64,000 nucleotides of DNA from Spinellus fusiger (Eukaryota; Mucoromycota; Mucoromycetes; Mucorales; Phycomycetaceae). The stretch lies in the NCBI GenBank assembly GCA_025094145.1, contig JALLLS010000014.1, positions 1 to 64,000 of the forward strand. Direction: 5' to 3'. The position numbers were made by a program, and so were the translations under genes. This document shows, piece by piece, positions 31,822-42,721 of this stretch. Position 1 is the first letter of the stretch. Every line of letters starts with the position of its first letter. Under the pieces are notes generated by a model that was given only the letters and a program-made list of their open reading frames with translations, had not been told where the DNA came from and ran no database searches.

Positions 31822-34190
31822 TTAAACAGATACACAACTCGTTGGAGAAAGATCAACATCCCACGCCATGTAGTGTCTGCGGGTATCGTAATGAGTGGAT
31901 AAAAATGTACTTGCAAGAAGATCCTCAGTCACTATTGGATTCTCTGATTTAAGCATGGAACTGTTGGCATGCGTTTGAGATGATGTTGAATCTGTAAGAG
32001 CCATCAGCACAGTAGTGGTGCCTACATGCACAAGACCAGAGGTACGAGGAGGAAGATGAGACACAAGATCAGAAGGATGAACTATTCGAATGGTTTCTAC
32101 ATGTCTTGCTAAATGATTCACAAATGCTCGATTTCCTACACGGGGTGAGTTGATGGTGCATAAAGTCACAGATCTATTCACAAGAAGACGAGTGGATACC
32201 AAGGAAGAAGCACAAAGAGCAGCCACCCCTAGAATGAATGAAAAAGAAAAGAGATTAATCCTTGGTACTATAGCATGGAGTGTCACTTACCCCCACCCAA
32301 TGAGTGGCCAAGGATCACTACTCGGTAATGAAGAGGTGTATTTAAACAGACACGCATTAACAAAGTAGCCACCTTGAGCTCACAGCGACGCCAGGCCGTC
32401 ATGGCATAATCCAGAACCCAGGGTGAGGCATCCTTGCTGGGATCTTTCCTAGTAGGGTATGGGACATTCTGTTTGTGAATGTCCATGCCTCTTGATTTCT
32501 TTTTTAGAGAACTAGCACGAACCCATGCAGATTTAAAAAAGTGTGTTCTTGTTGAAGAGGTGTATTCATTGACGGGTGGATCCACAGACATAACACACTC
32601 TTTGTCTCCTTCCTCATCGTCGCTATCATCTTCTTCCATACCAGCCTCTTGCCATGGAACAGATGTGTAGGATACATTCTCAAACAGTGTATCTGAGGGT
32701 GCAGTACCAGGAAACACTACCAAGATCTCTTCCTGCTCATGGTCAATGGCCACATACCCTCTTCTCTCTGATCCAGCAGAGCCCTTGAAAGGCACAAGGA
32801 GAGGCAGGGAAGAGAAGGACTCCTCCGAGAGAAAAGATTCGGATACCAAGGGGGGTATAGGAGAGGGTCCTACAGTACTGTCGAGGGGTCTTTCCTGGTG
32901 TAAGCGTGGTTTCTGAGCACAGGCCATGGCGTCTGGACTCCATATTGTCTGAAAGAAGGAGATAGGGAAGGTAGGATTCATTAAGACAGTGTCACTGTTC
33001 TCGGGAAATTGGGATCCTGTCTCTCTTCCTGTGGGTGTGTCTGATGTTCCTCGTTCATACACAGAGGCACTTGTGGCTGAACATCTCGAGACATTCTCCA
33101 TGGCAGAAGTAGAAGATAAAGAGGAGATTGCACTTAATGCCATTTCAAGCCCAGTAGTGCATTGACACATTTTACATGTTAATGCACAATACGCATGATA
33201 TCCTGTTGTGTTTTCCTTGGGTGGAGGATGCACAAAGGAGGGTGCAATAGGGAATATCAATGGCATTGACAGTGTGAGGGATGGCAGTGGTGGCAGTGGT
33301 GGAGAAGAGTGGCTAGAGAGTACAGACGATCCAGGGGTAATGGCATGAGCAGAAAGAGCCAATCGATGAGCATAACGCAGTAATCGCTGATACACATCCA
33401 TATGGACGGGTTCAAATGGAGTTTCCAGACCCCACCGGGATGTGTCCACAGAAAGAGGCAGAGTTATGCCCAGGGGAATGTACGCTGCTGCCTGCAACAA
33501 TAGTGCCTTTGGAAGTATAAAGTTGCAGTGACAATAGATGTCAGGTAAAGAAGAGCGACTTTTTTTCCTCCGTATCCATCGAGACAGACGACGTGTCAGT
33601 GTCCTAGTGCAGATGTGAACGTGCAATACTCCTAGCATAGGTGCAGGTGCAGTCGTACGTGGATGAATCCATGCACCCCAGCGGGTCTCACCCAAGGAAG
33701 AGGCTGGCATTGAAGCGGAGTCAGTGTCGGCTTTGAGAGCTTCATGGACACTTTGTTCTTCCTGCAATTGTTGAATAAGCCAAGCATACTGATCTACCGT
33801 CAGCCATAGCGAATTGGAGTCTTTTGCGTCTGGGTTAGATCCCATAGCAACATGGTTGGCTGAGGGTTCATAGTGTACAAAGGCCTTTGAGTTGCTTGCT
33901 GTTCCAGACAAGTGAAAGTGGTCTCCGTGGGGCATAAAATCCATGCTTGGGTGGAGGAGGGTTATGGCATGGATATCTGCTTTGGTGCATGTCTCTGCTG
34001 TAAAAGTGACAGTAATGGCTGCCATGCCTCCTTTGCTGTAGAGTGGTGTGTGGTGTGTTCTTGTATCATTGTGGGTAGGGCGAGAGGCCCATAAGTGTCG
34101 AACACCTTGGAGAGAGCGTCCAATTCTCCACGTAGGATACGTGCTTGTTTTGTTCAGTTCTTTTGGTGATGCTGCTATTTCTGTTAGCAT
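31822..34190 (-). CDS. Class-3 lipase (alpha/beta hydrolase, DAG-lipase-like)
   Basis: Two minus-strand exons, 34250/34190-32291 and 32228-31822. The hydrolase core is C-terminal: GYVAIDHEQEEILVVFPGTA (oxyanion strand), VVILGHSLGG with the nucleophile serine just before the intron, VAALCASSLVS, TINSPRVGN, IVHPSDLVSHLPP (likely catalytic aspartate) and RRHYMAWD (likely histidine). This is the Lipase_3 layout, as in sn1-specific diacylglycerol lipases. The long N-terminal ~450 residues are not recognised. The open frame extends to 34250 but opens with TTG; the first ATG is at 34190. The bases just upstream encode a hydrophobic LFSSLLLTLG, so a small upstream exon may supply the real start and a signal peptide. 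Confidence 0.82.
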
Positions 34191-34722
34191 ACCAAGAGTG
34201 AGTAGTAGTGAAGAAAATAATAAAGAGAAGAACTTTCTTAGTCTGCTCAATTGTGATTGTGATTGTGATTGTGATTATAAGTGTAATTGTAATGTAAGTG
34301 TAAGTGTAAGTGTAAGTGTAAGTTTAAGTGTAAGTGTAAGTGTAAGTGTAAGTGTAAGTGTAAGTGTAAGTGTAAGTGTAAGTAAGTGTAAGTGTATGTG
34401 TTTGTCCTGTTTCTTTTTATCTATTTCTGATTAATTTAACTAATTCTTATTCTGAAGAAAGAAAGGAACATTAAAGGCGTAAAGACACACGCTAAGAAGA
34501 AATAGAAAAAGAGAAAGAAAGAAAAAGAAAGCCTTGTACTTGTGTAATGAATTAAATAAAGAACAGTAGATTAGTGGATGTCTACCTACTGTTTTATATC
34601 TTCATAGGCACATTATTCATGACTAACAATTGATGACGATGTCATTCTCCCTCCCTCCCTCCCTCCATCTCTCTATTCACCCTTTAAGATTGAGATTCTT
34701 ATTGTTCTCTTTAGGGTGGTCT
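34191..34722. other. Lipase upstream region with hexanucleotide array
   Basis: Holds the GTGATT/GTAAGT repeat (34251-34397), purine-rich AAAGAAAGAAAAAG tracts near 34505-34530 and a CTCC repeat at 34650. The missing first exon of the lipase, if any, would be here or just beyond. Confidence 0.4.
34251..34397 (+). repeat. GTGATT then GTAAGT hexanucleotide array
   Basis: About five GTGATT units followed by some eighteen GTAAGT units (a few are GTAAGTTTAAGT or GTAAGTAAGT variants). It lies directly upstream of the lipase open frame. Read on the plus strand, each unit equals the consensus 5' splice donor; read in the lipase orientation it is ACTTAC. Confidence 0.95.
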
Positions 34723-34968
34723 ATGCGCTCCTATCCCTATTTGCACATTGGAAGAAATACAAACAGTATCATTGGCTTGAATCGTCTTTCCCGAGTCCAT
34801 TCTTGGAGGTCATGGCACAGATACAGTAGAGTAGCTATGGTAAGTATGTCTTTTTCATCTATGTTTGCTGTCTCATTCTTGTATATGTTTCCATAGACAC
34901 CTTTCTACAGTCAAAACTCACAGCCATCACCAAAGATAGAGTCAATCATAGAATTATTGTTCACGTGA
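34723..34968 (+). CDS. Small spliced ORF, arginine-rich, possible gene remnant
   Basis: Exons 34723-34839 and 34897-34968 join in phase across a gtaagt...ccatag intron, giving 62 aa. The first ~40 residues are basic and serine-rich without acidic residues (MRSYPYLHIG, RLSRVHSWRSWHRYSRVAM), like a mitochondrial presequence. The rest reads TPFYSQNSQPSPKIESIIELL. SPKIESII resembles the start of mitochondrial ribosomal protein bL12m, but the rest of that protein is absent and a transposable element begins 55 bp after the stop. It could be a truncated gene or a chance frame. Confidence 0.25.
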
Positions 34969-35331
34969 ATTCTTAAACAAAACAAAAAGCACCCAAGAAA
35001 CAACTAACAGTGGCACTATTCCCTACACACCCAAAGATTTTTGGGATATATAAGGAAATATCCTGAGAATAAATTTGCAATATTCTTATGATTGGCTAAT
35101 GTATTTGAAAAGGATTTTTCGCTGCCTAAATAGACAATTTCAAACTCTACTTGCCTGTTTTAGCAGTGGCTACTGACTTTGTAATTATAAAGTATAGAAT
35201 TGGCTGTAAAGACAAGAGATAGAGCAAGAATCACCCCAAAATTACAACTCAGTTACTGCATTTATTGTTTAACATAATGTGTTATCTTTAGGCTCAGTAT
35301 TTGCAGCGTAACACTGCTTAAGAAAGATGTA

Positions 35332-35529
35332 TTATAGGACAGATACTGAATTAACTCTAGTAATTATTGTCCATAAAATAGAACCAAACTTACTTATATT
35401 AAGAACAGTATAGACATTCATTGAATCAATATCTATAATCACTTCAACAACTATCTCATTGTAACTGGTATTAACAATAGTACTTAGTGAAAACAAGCTA
35501 TTATTTCTAATACTGTCCTCTAAACCCAA
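35332..35529 (-). pseudogene. Repeat-borne companion ORF fragment
   Basis: A 65-codon frame reading GLEDSIRNNSLFSLS and VLNISKFGSILWTIITRVNSV. The same protein segment is encoded at 54253-53993 (GLKDNIRNNVIFSLS, VLNVSEFGSILWTMTTRVNSV). Conserved residues at ~65% identity in two copies suggest a genuine former protein, but I know no family. It lies 3' of the integrase, on the same strand. Confidence 0.45.
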
Positions 35530-35808
35530 GACAAATAGAGTGTGAATTGTTTGACTTGATTGTAGTGTTCAAAAGCCCAAAAAACAAGAAGTGTGTTAAG
35601 TTGGTAAAAAGGTATATTTCTCAAAGACTTAATTCTTCAAAATCCAAAGACTACTTATACACTTCTTCTTCTAAGGTATGTCTGATATAAGACTAATTTT
35701 CAATAGCATTCTCTATAAAAAAATGCACGGACAATAATCTTCCCTTCTCTAGCTTCTAGGGACAGAATCTTTCCTTATTTGTAACATACTCCAGAGATTG
35801 TGTGTTGA

Positions 35809-37554
35809 CTATAGGTCTTCTTCAGGCTCGCTTTCTTCAGGCTCACTGTCTTCAAAGTCGCTGTCCTCCTCTATCAACCTGCGCCTTCTTGTTGGTCCTG
35901 GTGCATCATCTACAATCAGATGGCCTTCCAGTAGACGTTCCATTTCTTGTTGGCGCATGTTTTCCCATCTCACAGTTGCTTTTCTTTTTCGGCCATATCT
36001 GCTGAGTCCTTCAACTTCTGAGGGAAACTCAGATCCTGACACGGCAACTTCTTCTAGCACAGGTTCTTCTTCTTCTGGCACAGCCACTTCCTCTGGTACA
36101 GGTTCGTCTGGCATATGTATGGCATCCAAATCATTCTCCTCAGACAACCCCCCTGCTGCTTCTTCATTCTGGTCTCGTGCCTCTGACTCTTCTATGGAGA
36201 CTGGTTGCTCCTCTGGGGTGTTTCTGCCTGAGCCAGTTTCCACCTCCTCTTGATCGGGAGAAGGCGAGGCTCTTGCCCCGAGAACTACTTCTTCTTTGCC
36301 CCAAAAGTAGGGCATAAGTCTATCTCCATGATAGTTTTTTGCCAACGGCCTTCCTTCCCTGTCTCTCAGTGAGTAGACGGATCGATGCCTTGCAATCACC
36401 TGGAAGGGGCCTGTCCTCCTTTCCCATTGCTTTGCTATGTTGGGTGCTTTGGGCAAGACCTTCACTGAGACCCATTCTCCAGGTTCAAACCATCTGGCCA
36501 CAATGTTTTTGTTTTCTCTTTCAAGAGCTTTTCTTCTCAGCATGTTCCGTTGTTCTGTTGTCTGCTCGGACAGTCTCCTTTCCAACCTCTCTACGTCGAA
36601 GTCATCTTCCTCATGTATGAGTGTCCCTGGTGGGTTCAAGCTCAGAGCAGTTCTTGGGTAAAGTCGCTCATATGGAGTGCAGCCCAGAGTAGCAGATACG
36701 GTGTGGGCATGTGAAGCAACTATCCTTGGTATATACTTCGTCCATCCTCCTGTTTGCTCTTCATCCAACTTCAGCCTTCTCAGTTTATCTTTGAATAGTT
36801 TCACGGCAATTTCGGCCAATTCTGATTGTGGATACATAGGTGAAGCACGTATGTGTTGAATATTTTTTCTCTCAAGGTAGTCGGTAAATTCATGTGAGAT
36901 TAACTGCCTGCCATTATCACTAGTGAGTTTCTGTGGGAGACCATGTTGTGCAAACCAGTTCTGCTTGAGGGTGTCCACTATTGTGGTGGCCGTCATGTCC
37001 GATATAGGGTATACCTCGTAATATCCTCTGGCAGAGTCTATAGCAACCAGTGCGTCCACCTGCGGATCTTCGTCATCATCAATGTGTAGCAAATCAATGT
37101 AAATATGCTCTCGGGGTTCTGAGGTGACAGAGGTTCGCATAGGCATGTATGATCTTTGTTGCACTGCACTCATCTGACAGGCATGACAAGACTTCACCAC
37201 TTTTTCCGCAATACCAAGTAGACCTTCACACCATACTCTTTCTCTCACATAGCTTGAGGTTCTGGCTATGCCTGGATGGGCCAGTTTCCGGTGGACATCT
37301 TTTATCCATTTTTTTGCTATGCTCCTAGTGATTACTGGAACCCAAGTTCCCATGGATCCTATGTGGTGAGTAGGTACCCGACAATGCAACACTCCTTCAT
37401 TTATCAGCATGTTGGATACTTCATCTATATCAGGCGTGGGGTCTTCATCCATAGCATCGCAACTTTTTGCCAGTTCAGTCCATCTCATTATTGTTGGATC
37501 TGTTTGAGCTTCCAACACCAGCTCATAGGGGCCTTGGATATCGTCTAGTGCCAT
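35809..37554 (-). CDS. Gypsy/Ginger-type integrase, intact 581 aa
   Basis: An uninterrupted frame from an ATG at 37554 to a TAG at 35809. Residues ~85-130 hold the HH-CC zinc domain (DVHRKLAHPGIARTSSYV, then KSCHACQ). The DDE core follows: HIYIDLLHIDDD and ALVAIDSARGYYEVYP (first D), LTSDNGRQL (second D) and YPQSELAEIAVKLFKD (E), in place of the usual SNGLAE. A chromodomain-free C-terminal barrel follows (VKVLPKAP, GPFQVIARHRSVYSLRD). The last ~150 residues are strongly acidic, with GRKRKATVRWENMRQQEME and an EDSEPEESEPEEDL end. There is no RT or RNase H fusion. It could move its own element or be domesticated. Confidence 0.85.
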   Translation of the reverse strand: MALDDIQGPYELVLEAQTDPTIMRWTELAKSCDAMDEDPTPDIDEVSNMLINEGVLHCRVPTHHIGSMGTWVPVITRSIAKKWIKDVHRKLAHPGIARTSSYVRERVWCEGLLGIAEKVVKSCHACQMSAVQQRSYMPMRTSVTSEPREHIYIDLLHIDDDEDPQVDALVAIDSARGYYEVYPISDMTATTIVDTLKQNWFAQHGLPQKLTSDNGRQLISHEFTDYLERKNIQHIRASPMYPQSELAEIAVKLFKDKLRRLKLDEEQTGGWTKYIPRIVASHAHTVSATLGCTPYERLYPRTALSLNPPGTLIHEEDDFDVERLERRLSEQTTEQRNMLRRKALERENKNIVARWFEPGEWVSVKVLPKAPNIAKQWERRTGPFQVIARHRSVYSLRDREGRPLAKNYHGDRLMPYFWGKEEVVLGARASPSPDQEEVETGSGRNTPEEQPVSIEESEARDQNEEAAGGLSEENDLDAIHMPDEPVPEEVAVPEEEEPVLEEVAVSGSEFPSEVEGLSRYGRKRKATVRWENMRQQEMERLLEGHLIVDDAPGPTRRRRLIEEDSDFEDSEPEESEPEEDL

Positions 37555-38278
37555 TGCATGACATACCAGTGTGCCTTCAGGGTCATTAGTAGGAAAGAAG
37601 AGGTTAAAGTGTAATACATCAGGATAGAGAAAGAAAAACTATTATCTGTTTTGATAATCTCCTCTTTTCGTTATTTCCAACGCTGCACATATAAATTAAC
37701 ACGCAAGTACTCGTCAAGATGAGCATAACTAATCAAGGTATTGTACTATTATTAACAAAGAGAAACAATAGAAGGAGGTGATAGACACTACCAAAGGCTA
37801 TTCTAGTGATAAAAAGGTAAGCAGTGTCTTCATCTGGGCTATGGCTTATTCTAATGTACAAGACACTCATTGTATTGTTATTAGGCAAGTAAAGACTCCT
37901 TTCAAGTCAGTCTTAGGTGGTCTTCTATACTATCTAGGGTGTCTAAAGTATACTCCTGAGCATAGTTATCTATCTCCTAAGAATAAAGCACAAAGCTTTT
38001 AGGTTGTGGATTCTATTGCTATGAGGGAATGCACTTGGGCAGTAGCTATAGTCATAATATAGTATTATCTATACTATTACAATAAACAATGCTATTCATA
38101 AACAATATTCTATTGATAATACAATTTGATATTGAGGTATCCACAAAAAGAAACAATTATTTAGATACTTGCAAACCTTTGATTTTAAACACAGTTCCAT
38201 AGAAGGGAACTTTTTATTGTGACGTAAAAGGAAAGAGATATCACCGCTTAAAGGCCAGAAAAATCTCCTGGTGTGTAG

Positions 38279-38634
38279 AACAAAAAAGGAAAAAAAATAG
38301 AACTCCAACATCTCTTCTCTCATTGGCTGATACTTCCACAGAAGAGTCTACACTGCCAGTCACTCGAGCTAACAGTTATCCACCACTACCCATCATCTCT
38401 GTCTCTGTCTCTCTGTCTATTGTCTGAGATTAAAATCCCACTATAAAAAGTCACCTATCTATTTTGCTGTTAGCTTTGTTTGCCTTGTCATCCAACCCTT
38501 TTTACTTAGACTTCTCTCTTTTACCGCTACAAAAAAAAGCCTCATCACCACATAAAACACACAACACAACAAAACAAACATTAAACAACACGAAGCAGCA
38601 CAATTCTACAGCAACCGGAAAAACCCCTTCTGCC
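38279..38634. other. Promoter region of the BRWD-like gene
   Basis: 355 bp with no gene. It contains GATTGGCT-like and CTCTGTCTCT words, the CTATAAAAAG box, and a C/A-rich leader (AACACACAACACAACAAAAC) before the first ATG. Confidence 0.4.
38441..38450 (+). promoter_or_regulatory. TATA-like box upstream of the BRWD-like gene
   Basis: CTATAAAAAG lies about 190 bp upstream of the likely start codon, in an otherwise A-rich leader. Assigned on position and consensus only. Confidence 0.3.
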
Positions 38635-41600
38635 ATGGAACAAGGTATAATGTAATGTAGAGTTGGGTTACTCTACTCTCTTGTTAACATGATGGACCCT
38701 CCTTTGGTCTTGTGGAAATAATTCAGAGGTATAAACTCACTCCAATATATATATATATACATACATACATACATACATATGAACTTACTCTTGCATGAGT
38801 AGATATATTTCTTGATCGCCCAGTTTCTTGCTGCCAGTCCATGCAAAGAAACTTCGCGTGTCTTGGTCCAAGAACTAAGGCAATACCGTGATCTTTTACC
38901 TTGTAGTGCAAGTTATTGTGGATCCATAAAGCCAACCACGATTGATGGACTTGTAAGCGTACTCAAGAGTAGTCACTGTAGTCTTTTTTATTTGTTGATA
39001 GTCTACTCAACTCTTTCTTCCTAGTCTGACATGTACCCTACTGTCAATGGGAATTACCTTGTGGATATACTAAGGAAACTTGTTCGCCATTACTCAGAAA
39101 CAGCAGATACTTCTATAGAAAGGGTGAATGCCCTACGACACGGAGACGACTCACTTCTCACCCTACAAAGAGCCTTTGGTCATGGATTAACGAGCACCGA
39201 CGAATACACGCACTTGAATCTACCCAATTCCCTTTCTGTTGGTAAGACACAGAGAACATAAGCAGTGCAAATGATTGAATGACATCCACAGAGGCATGGT
39301 TCAAAGCAAGCGAACTTGGTCTTGTTCAAAGTGTAACTAAATGTACACCCACATTCTTCTCTCAATTTTACAAAGAAGTAGGTAGATAAGTTACATTCAT
39401 TTGATGGGATAACCTTTTGTTTGTAGTTGGTGACACTCTCTGGGCATAGAAATCCAGTCTACTGCCTGGCCTTTGATACCTCCAACCGACGTCTGTTCAC
39501 TGTAAGTCACCACTACTCAGAGTCTGTTTTTGCTGCTTATACAATGAATATTGCTAGGGAAGCGACGATTTTCTTGTCAAGGTGTGGTGTGTTCGTACAG
39601 GCAGACTTCTGCATACCATCCGCGGTCATTTGAATGTCATTACAGACATCACTATTGATCAAGAAGACAAACTGCTGGCAACCGCTTCTTCTGATGGCTA
39701 TGTTCGTGTCTGGAATATGGAAGACTACAGTCCTGTAGTGTGTTTACGCTCAAGTACAGCCTCAGTAAGTCATAGCATGTGTAGGGTATTCTCTATCAGA
39801 TAGCCTCTAATCTTTTCTTTCTTTCTTTCTTTCCTTCTCCCTGTGATGATGTGTAGTCTAAACCGTTTACAACTGTCAGTTTTTCACCTTCACCTAAACC
39901 AGAAACACGCTATTTAATGGCAACGAATGAAGATGGATTAGTGCGTCTGTGGAAATGGGACAAGGCCACCCTCCAATTCTCTAATCCAGAATCACCTATT
40001 ACCTTTAGTTGCAAATTCAAGGCACGGGATAGAGTAAGATGTTCCTCCTTTAACTTTACAGGCACACAATTCTCTGTTGCTGGTGACGATGGGTTTGTGT
40101 ATGTGTTTTCAACCATTAAAGCAGACACAGAGGAGAATCAGCCTCAATGACACCACTACAAGAGTACAAACCACAAGTAGGCAGAGGTCGTCGTCGTGTA
40201 GCAAGTGCCCTTTTCCCTGATAAGAGTGGACAAGTCCTACCACAACCAGTAGTGCCTATTGCTGTGCTGGAGGGACACATGGGCAGTGTGACTGATCTTG
40301 TCTATAGCCATGATGGCCAAAAGATTCTTAGTGGGTGAGTGGCATTCTGTAGTATTACACAAAGCACTATTTATGAAGAGCAAGGAGCAAGAAAGGGAAT
40401 AATGATGGTATAATTAGATCCCAAGATGGTACTGCTCGTATATGGAAGTATGATAAAAAGACCAGAAACTGGACATCTTTAATTTGTAAGTACTTTGACT
40501 GTAATTGAGCCACTTACTGTATTGCAGTGGACATTAAAAGTTCATCCAATGTCAAGATCATCGAGCCTTCTTCCCGTCCTTCTCCTATTCTTTCTTCTGA
40601 TATTACATTGGTCTCTTTGGAATCAGACGCTTACCATACATCAGTCACAACACGCATTGCTACCTATACAGCTGTAAATAAGACACCCTCACTTTCCATC
40701 ACACCACCATTCAATAGCAAATCATCTGTAGACGCACTCGCTTTTACTAATACTAATACCACCACTACACATACCACCACAACACATACTACCACCACAA
40801 ATACAAATACAACAACAACATCAACAAATACTAGTGCTACTGCCACCGCTACTGAGAGTGGTCATGTAATACTACCCACCCAACCCCAAGATCCACTTTT
40901 CCTAGACACTCCCAAAGTATCTATGATTGCTTGGAGTGCTGATGATCGCTGGTGTATTGTAGCTACTACCTGTGGTGACATCAAGGTATTCTTTCCTGTC
41001 AATGGCCAGCCTGCCTGCACTTTAAAAGGTCATCAAGGGGAGACTTATGCTGTAGATACACACCCCAATGACCCTACTACTATTGTCTCTGCTGGTTATG
41101 ATGGCAAAGTCATTATTTGGGACATTCTCGGTTATCAACGTCCTATTGGTAATGTTTATTGCTTTTATTTATATTTATATATATATTTAAAATAATAATA
41201 ATAATATAGAGAGAGAGAAAGGCGTCCATTATACTCATTTCTGTTTCTCTACTTAGTCTTTGATTTTCCCAACAGAGTGTTTTTAGACTGCAGGTTCTCA
41301 AAAGATGGTAAACACTTGCTCTTCTTCTTTTTCCCCTTTTATTGTGGGATACTGACTAGAGACTCTACACACAGGATCAAAGTTTGCTATTTCTGATGAA
41401 GATGGACACTGTACCATGATAGGCTATGATGGTGGAGCCAATCGATACACTCAGGTCAAACAGTGGGAGCGAGGTCAGAACTTTTACTCGGACTATTTGC
41501 CGATTAGTGTTGCTGCTGATGGTAGTTTTGTGGATGAACAGACTCAAGTAAGTCTGTTTTTAGTTTTAGTTTTAGTTTTAGTTTTAGTTTATTATTAGTC

Positions 41601-42682
41601 TTTTAGCTTTCTATTTTTGATATGTAACATAAATATATGCATTATAGCAACCTCCTCATACCTTGGGTCCTTCTGCCATTATTGATTGGCGAGGTGTAGA
41701 GTATCCAAATCAGAAAGTACACAGTAGAGGTAAAGTGCTGCTTAAGATATATATATATATAAAGAGTAGGATGATTTACTCTATGCATTAGACATTAAGC
41801 CCAATGTATTTCCATCTACGGTAAATAATGAGCTAGTGAAGCGCCAGACCTGCTATGAACATGAAGAAGACCAGTAAGTCCAACCCCAGCTGCCCACAAA
41901 GACAGTATGTTTTTATTTATTTGTTAAAAACAAAAAAAATGATTAGAGTCTTGGAAAGAAAAGCAGTTGTCTTGCCTCCCATCGATAGAGCCCGTCTAAC
42001 ACGACGACGAAAAGAGTTTGTCAGGAATGATGAAGAGGATGAAGCCGACGCCAATCAAACTACTCTTCAAACACACTACCAACAACCTGCTCAGACCTTT
42101 TTGTTACCTGACGACTCCAATGATGAAGATTACCATGACGATGGCCCCAACGGAGAAGCCTCTGACAGTAGCGATAGCAACGGCTCAAGCGAAGACGACG
42201 CCTTTGAAGATCCCGAGAGTAAGGATGAGGAGTGGGATGAAGGAGAAGAAGGACCTGTGACTCGCAGTAAAGCAGGGCACTCAGGAAGACCCTCGTATGC
42301 TAATGAAGAAGGGTCACGTCGCAAAACCATGGGACGTCGTGTCTCTACAGGCCGTGGCCGTGGACGGGGAAGAAGTCAGAGTCGTCTTCAGGCACGAGCA
42401 GACACACGGGCAGAGCATCGAGCAGAAAGGCGTGCTGAGCGGCCTCACCGAGCAGAAAGACGTCGAGAAACAAGTCGAGAAATGAAAAGTCGAGAGACCC
42501 GAAGTATTCGGAAGCGAAGAAGAGAGGGTGGGCATCGGACAGAAGAAGAAGAAGATTTGCCAGTGCGTCCAAGACGTCGTGCTAAATTCATGCACACATC
42601 GTATCTAGAGAGTGAGTTGGAGGACTCTGAGGAGGACTCTGAAGAAGAAGAGTCAAGAGAAGAGGAGGAGGACTCTGAAGAA

Positions 42683-42721
<39 letters not shown>

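Larger units (their letters stand above)
35023..38278 (-). mobile_element. Ginger-like DNA transposon with Gypsy-type integrase
   Basis: Both ends carry an imperfect inverted repeat: CTACACACCCAAAGATTTTT at 35023 and, reversed from 38278, CTACACACCAGGAGATTTTT. Inside are an intact 581-aa integrase frame and a second short frame, both on the minus strand. There is no RT, RNase H, protease or gag and no LTR pair. Gypsy-like integrase plus TIRs without RT is the definition of Ginger cut-and-paste transposons (known family). Related ends occur at 28574, 53674, 53746 and 58306-58370, the last confirming the GTGTGT-type terminus. No target duplication is visible (TTCC on the left, AACA on the right), so the outer limit may be off by a few bases. 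Confidence 0.68.

Noticed and set aside
35809..37554. Integrase as the tail of an ordinary Gypsy retrotransposon
   Set aside because: No RT/RNase H upstream, no LTRs, and inverted rather than direct terminal repeats; kept only as the main alternative.
37778..38002. 74-codon plus-strand frame (MIDTTKGYSSDKK)
   Set aside because: Part of the TIR element's right flank; the homologous sequence at 28.85 kb does not keep the frame.
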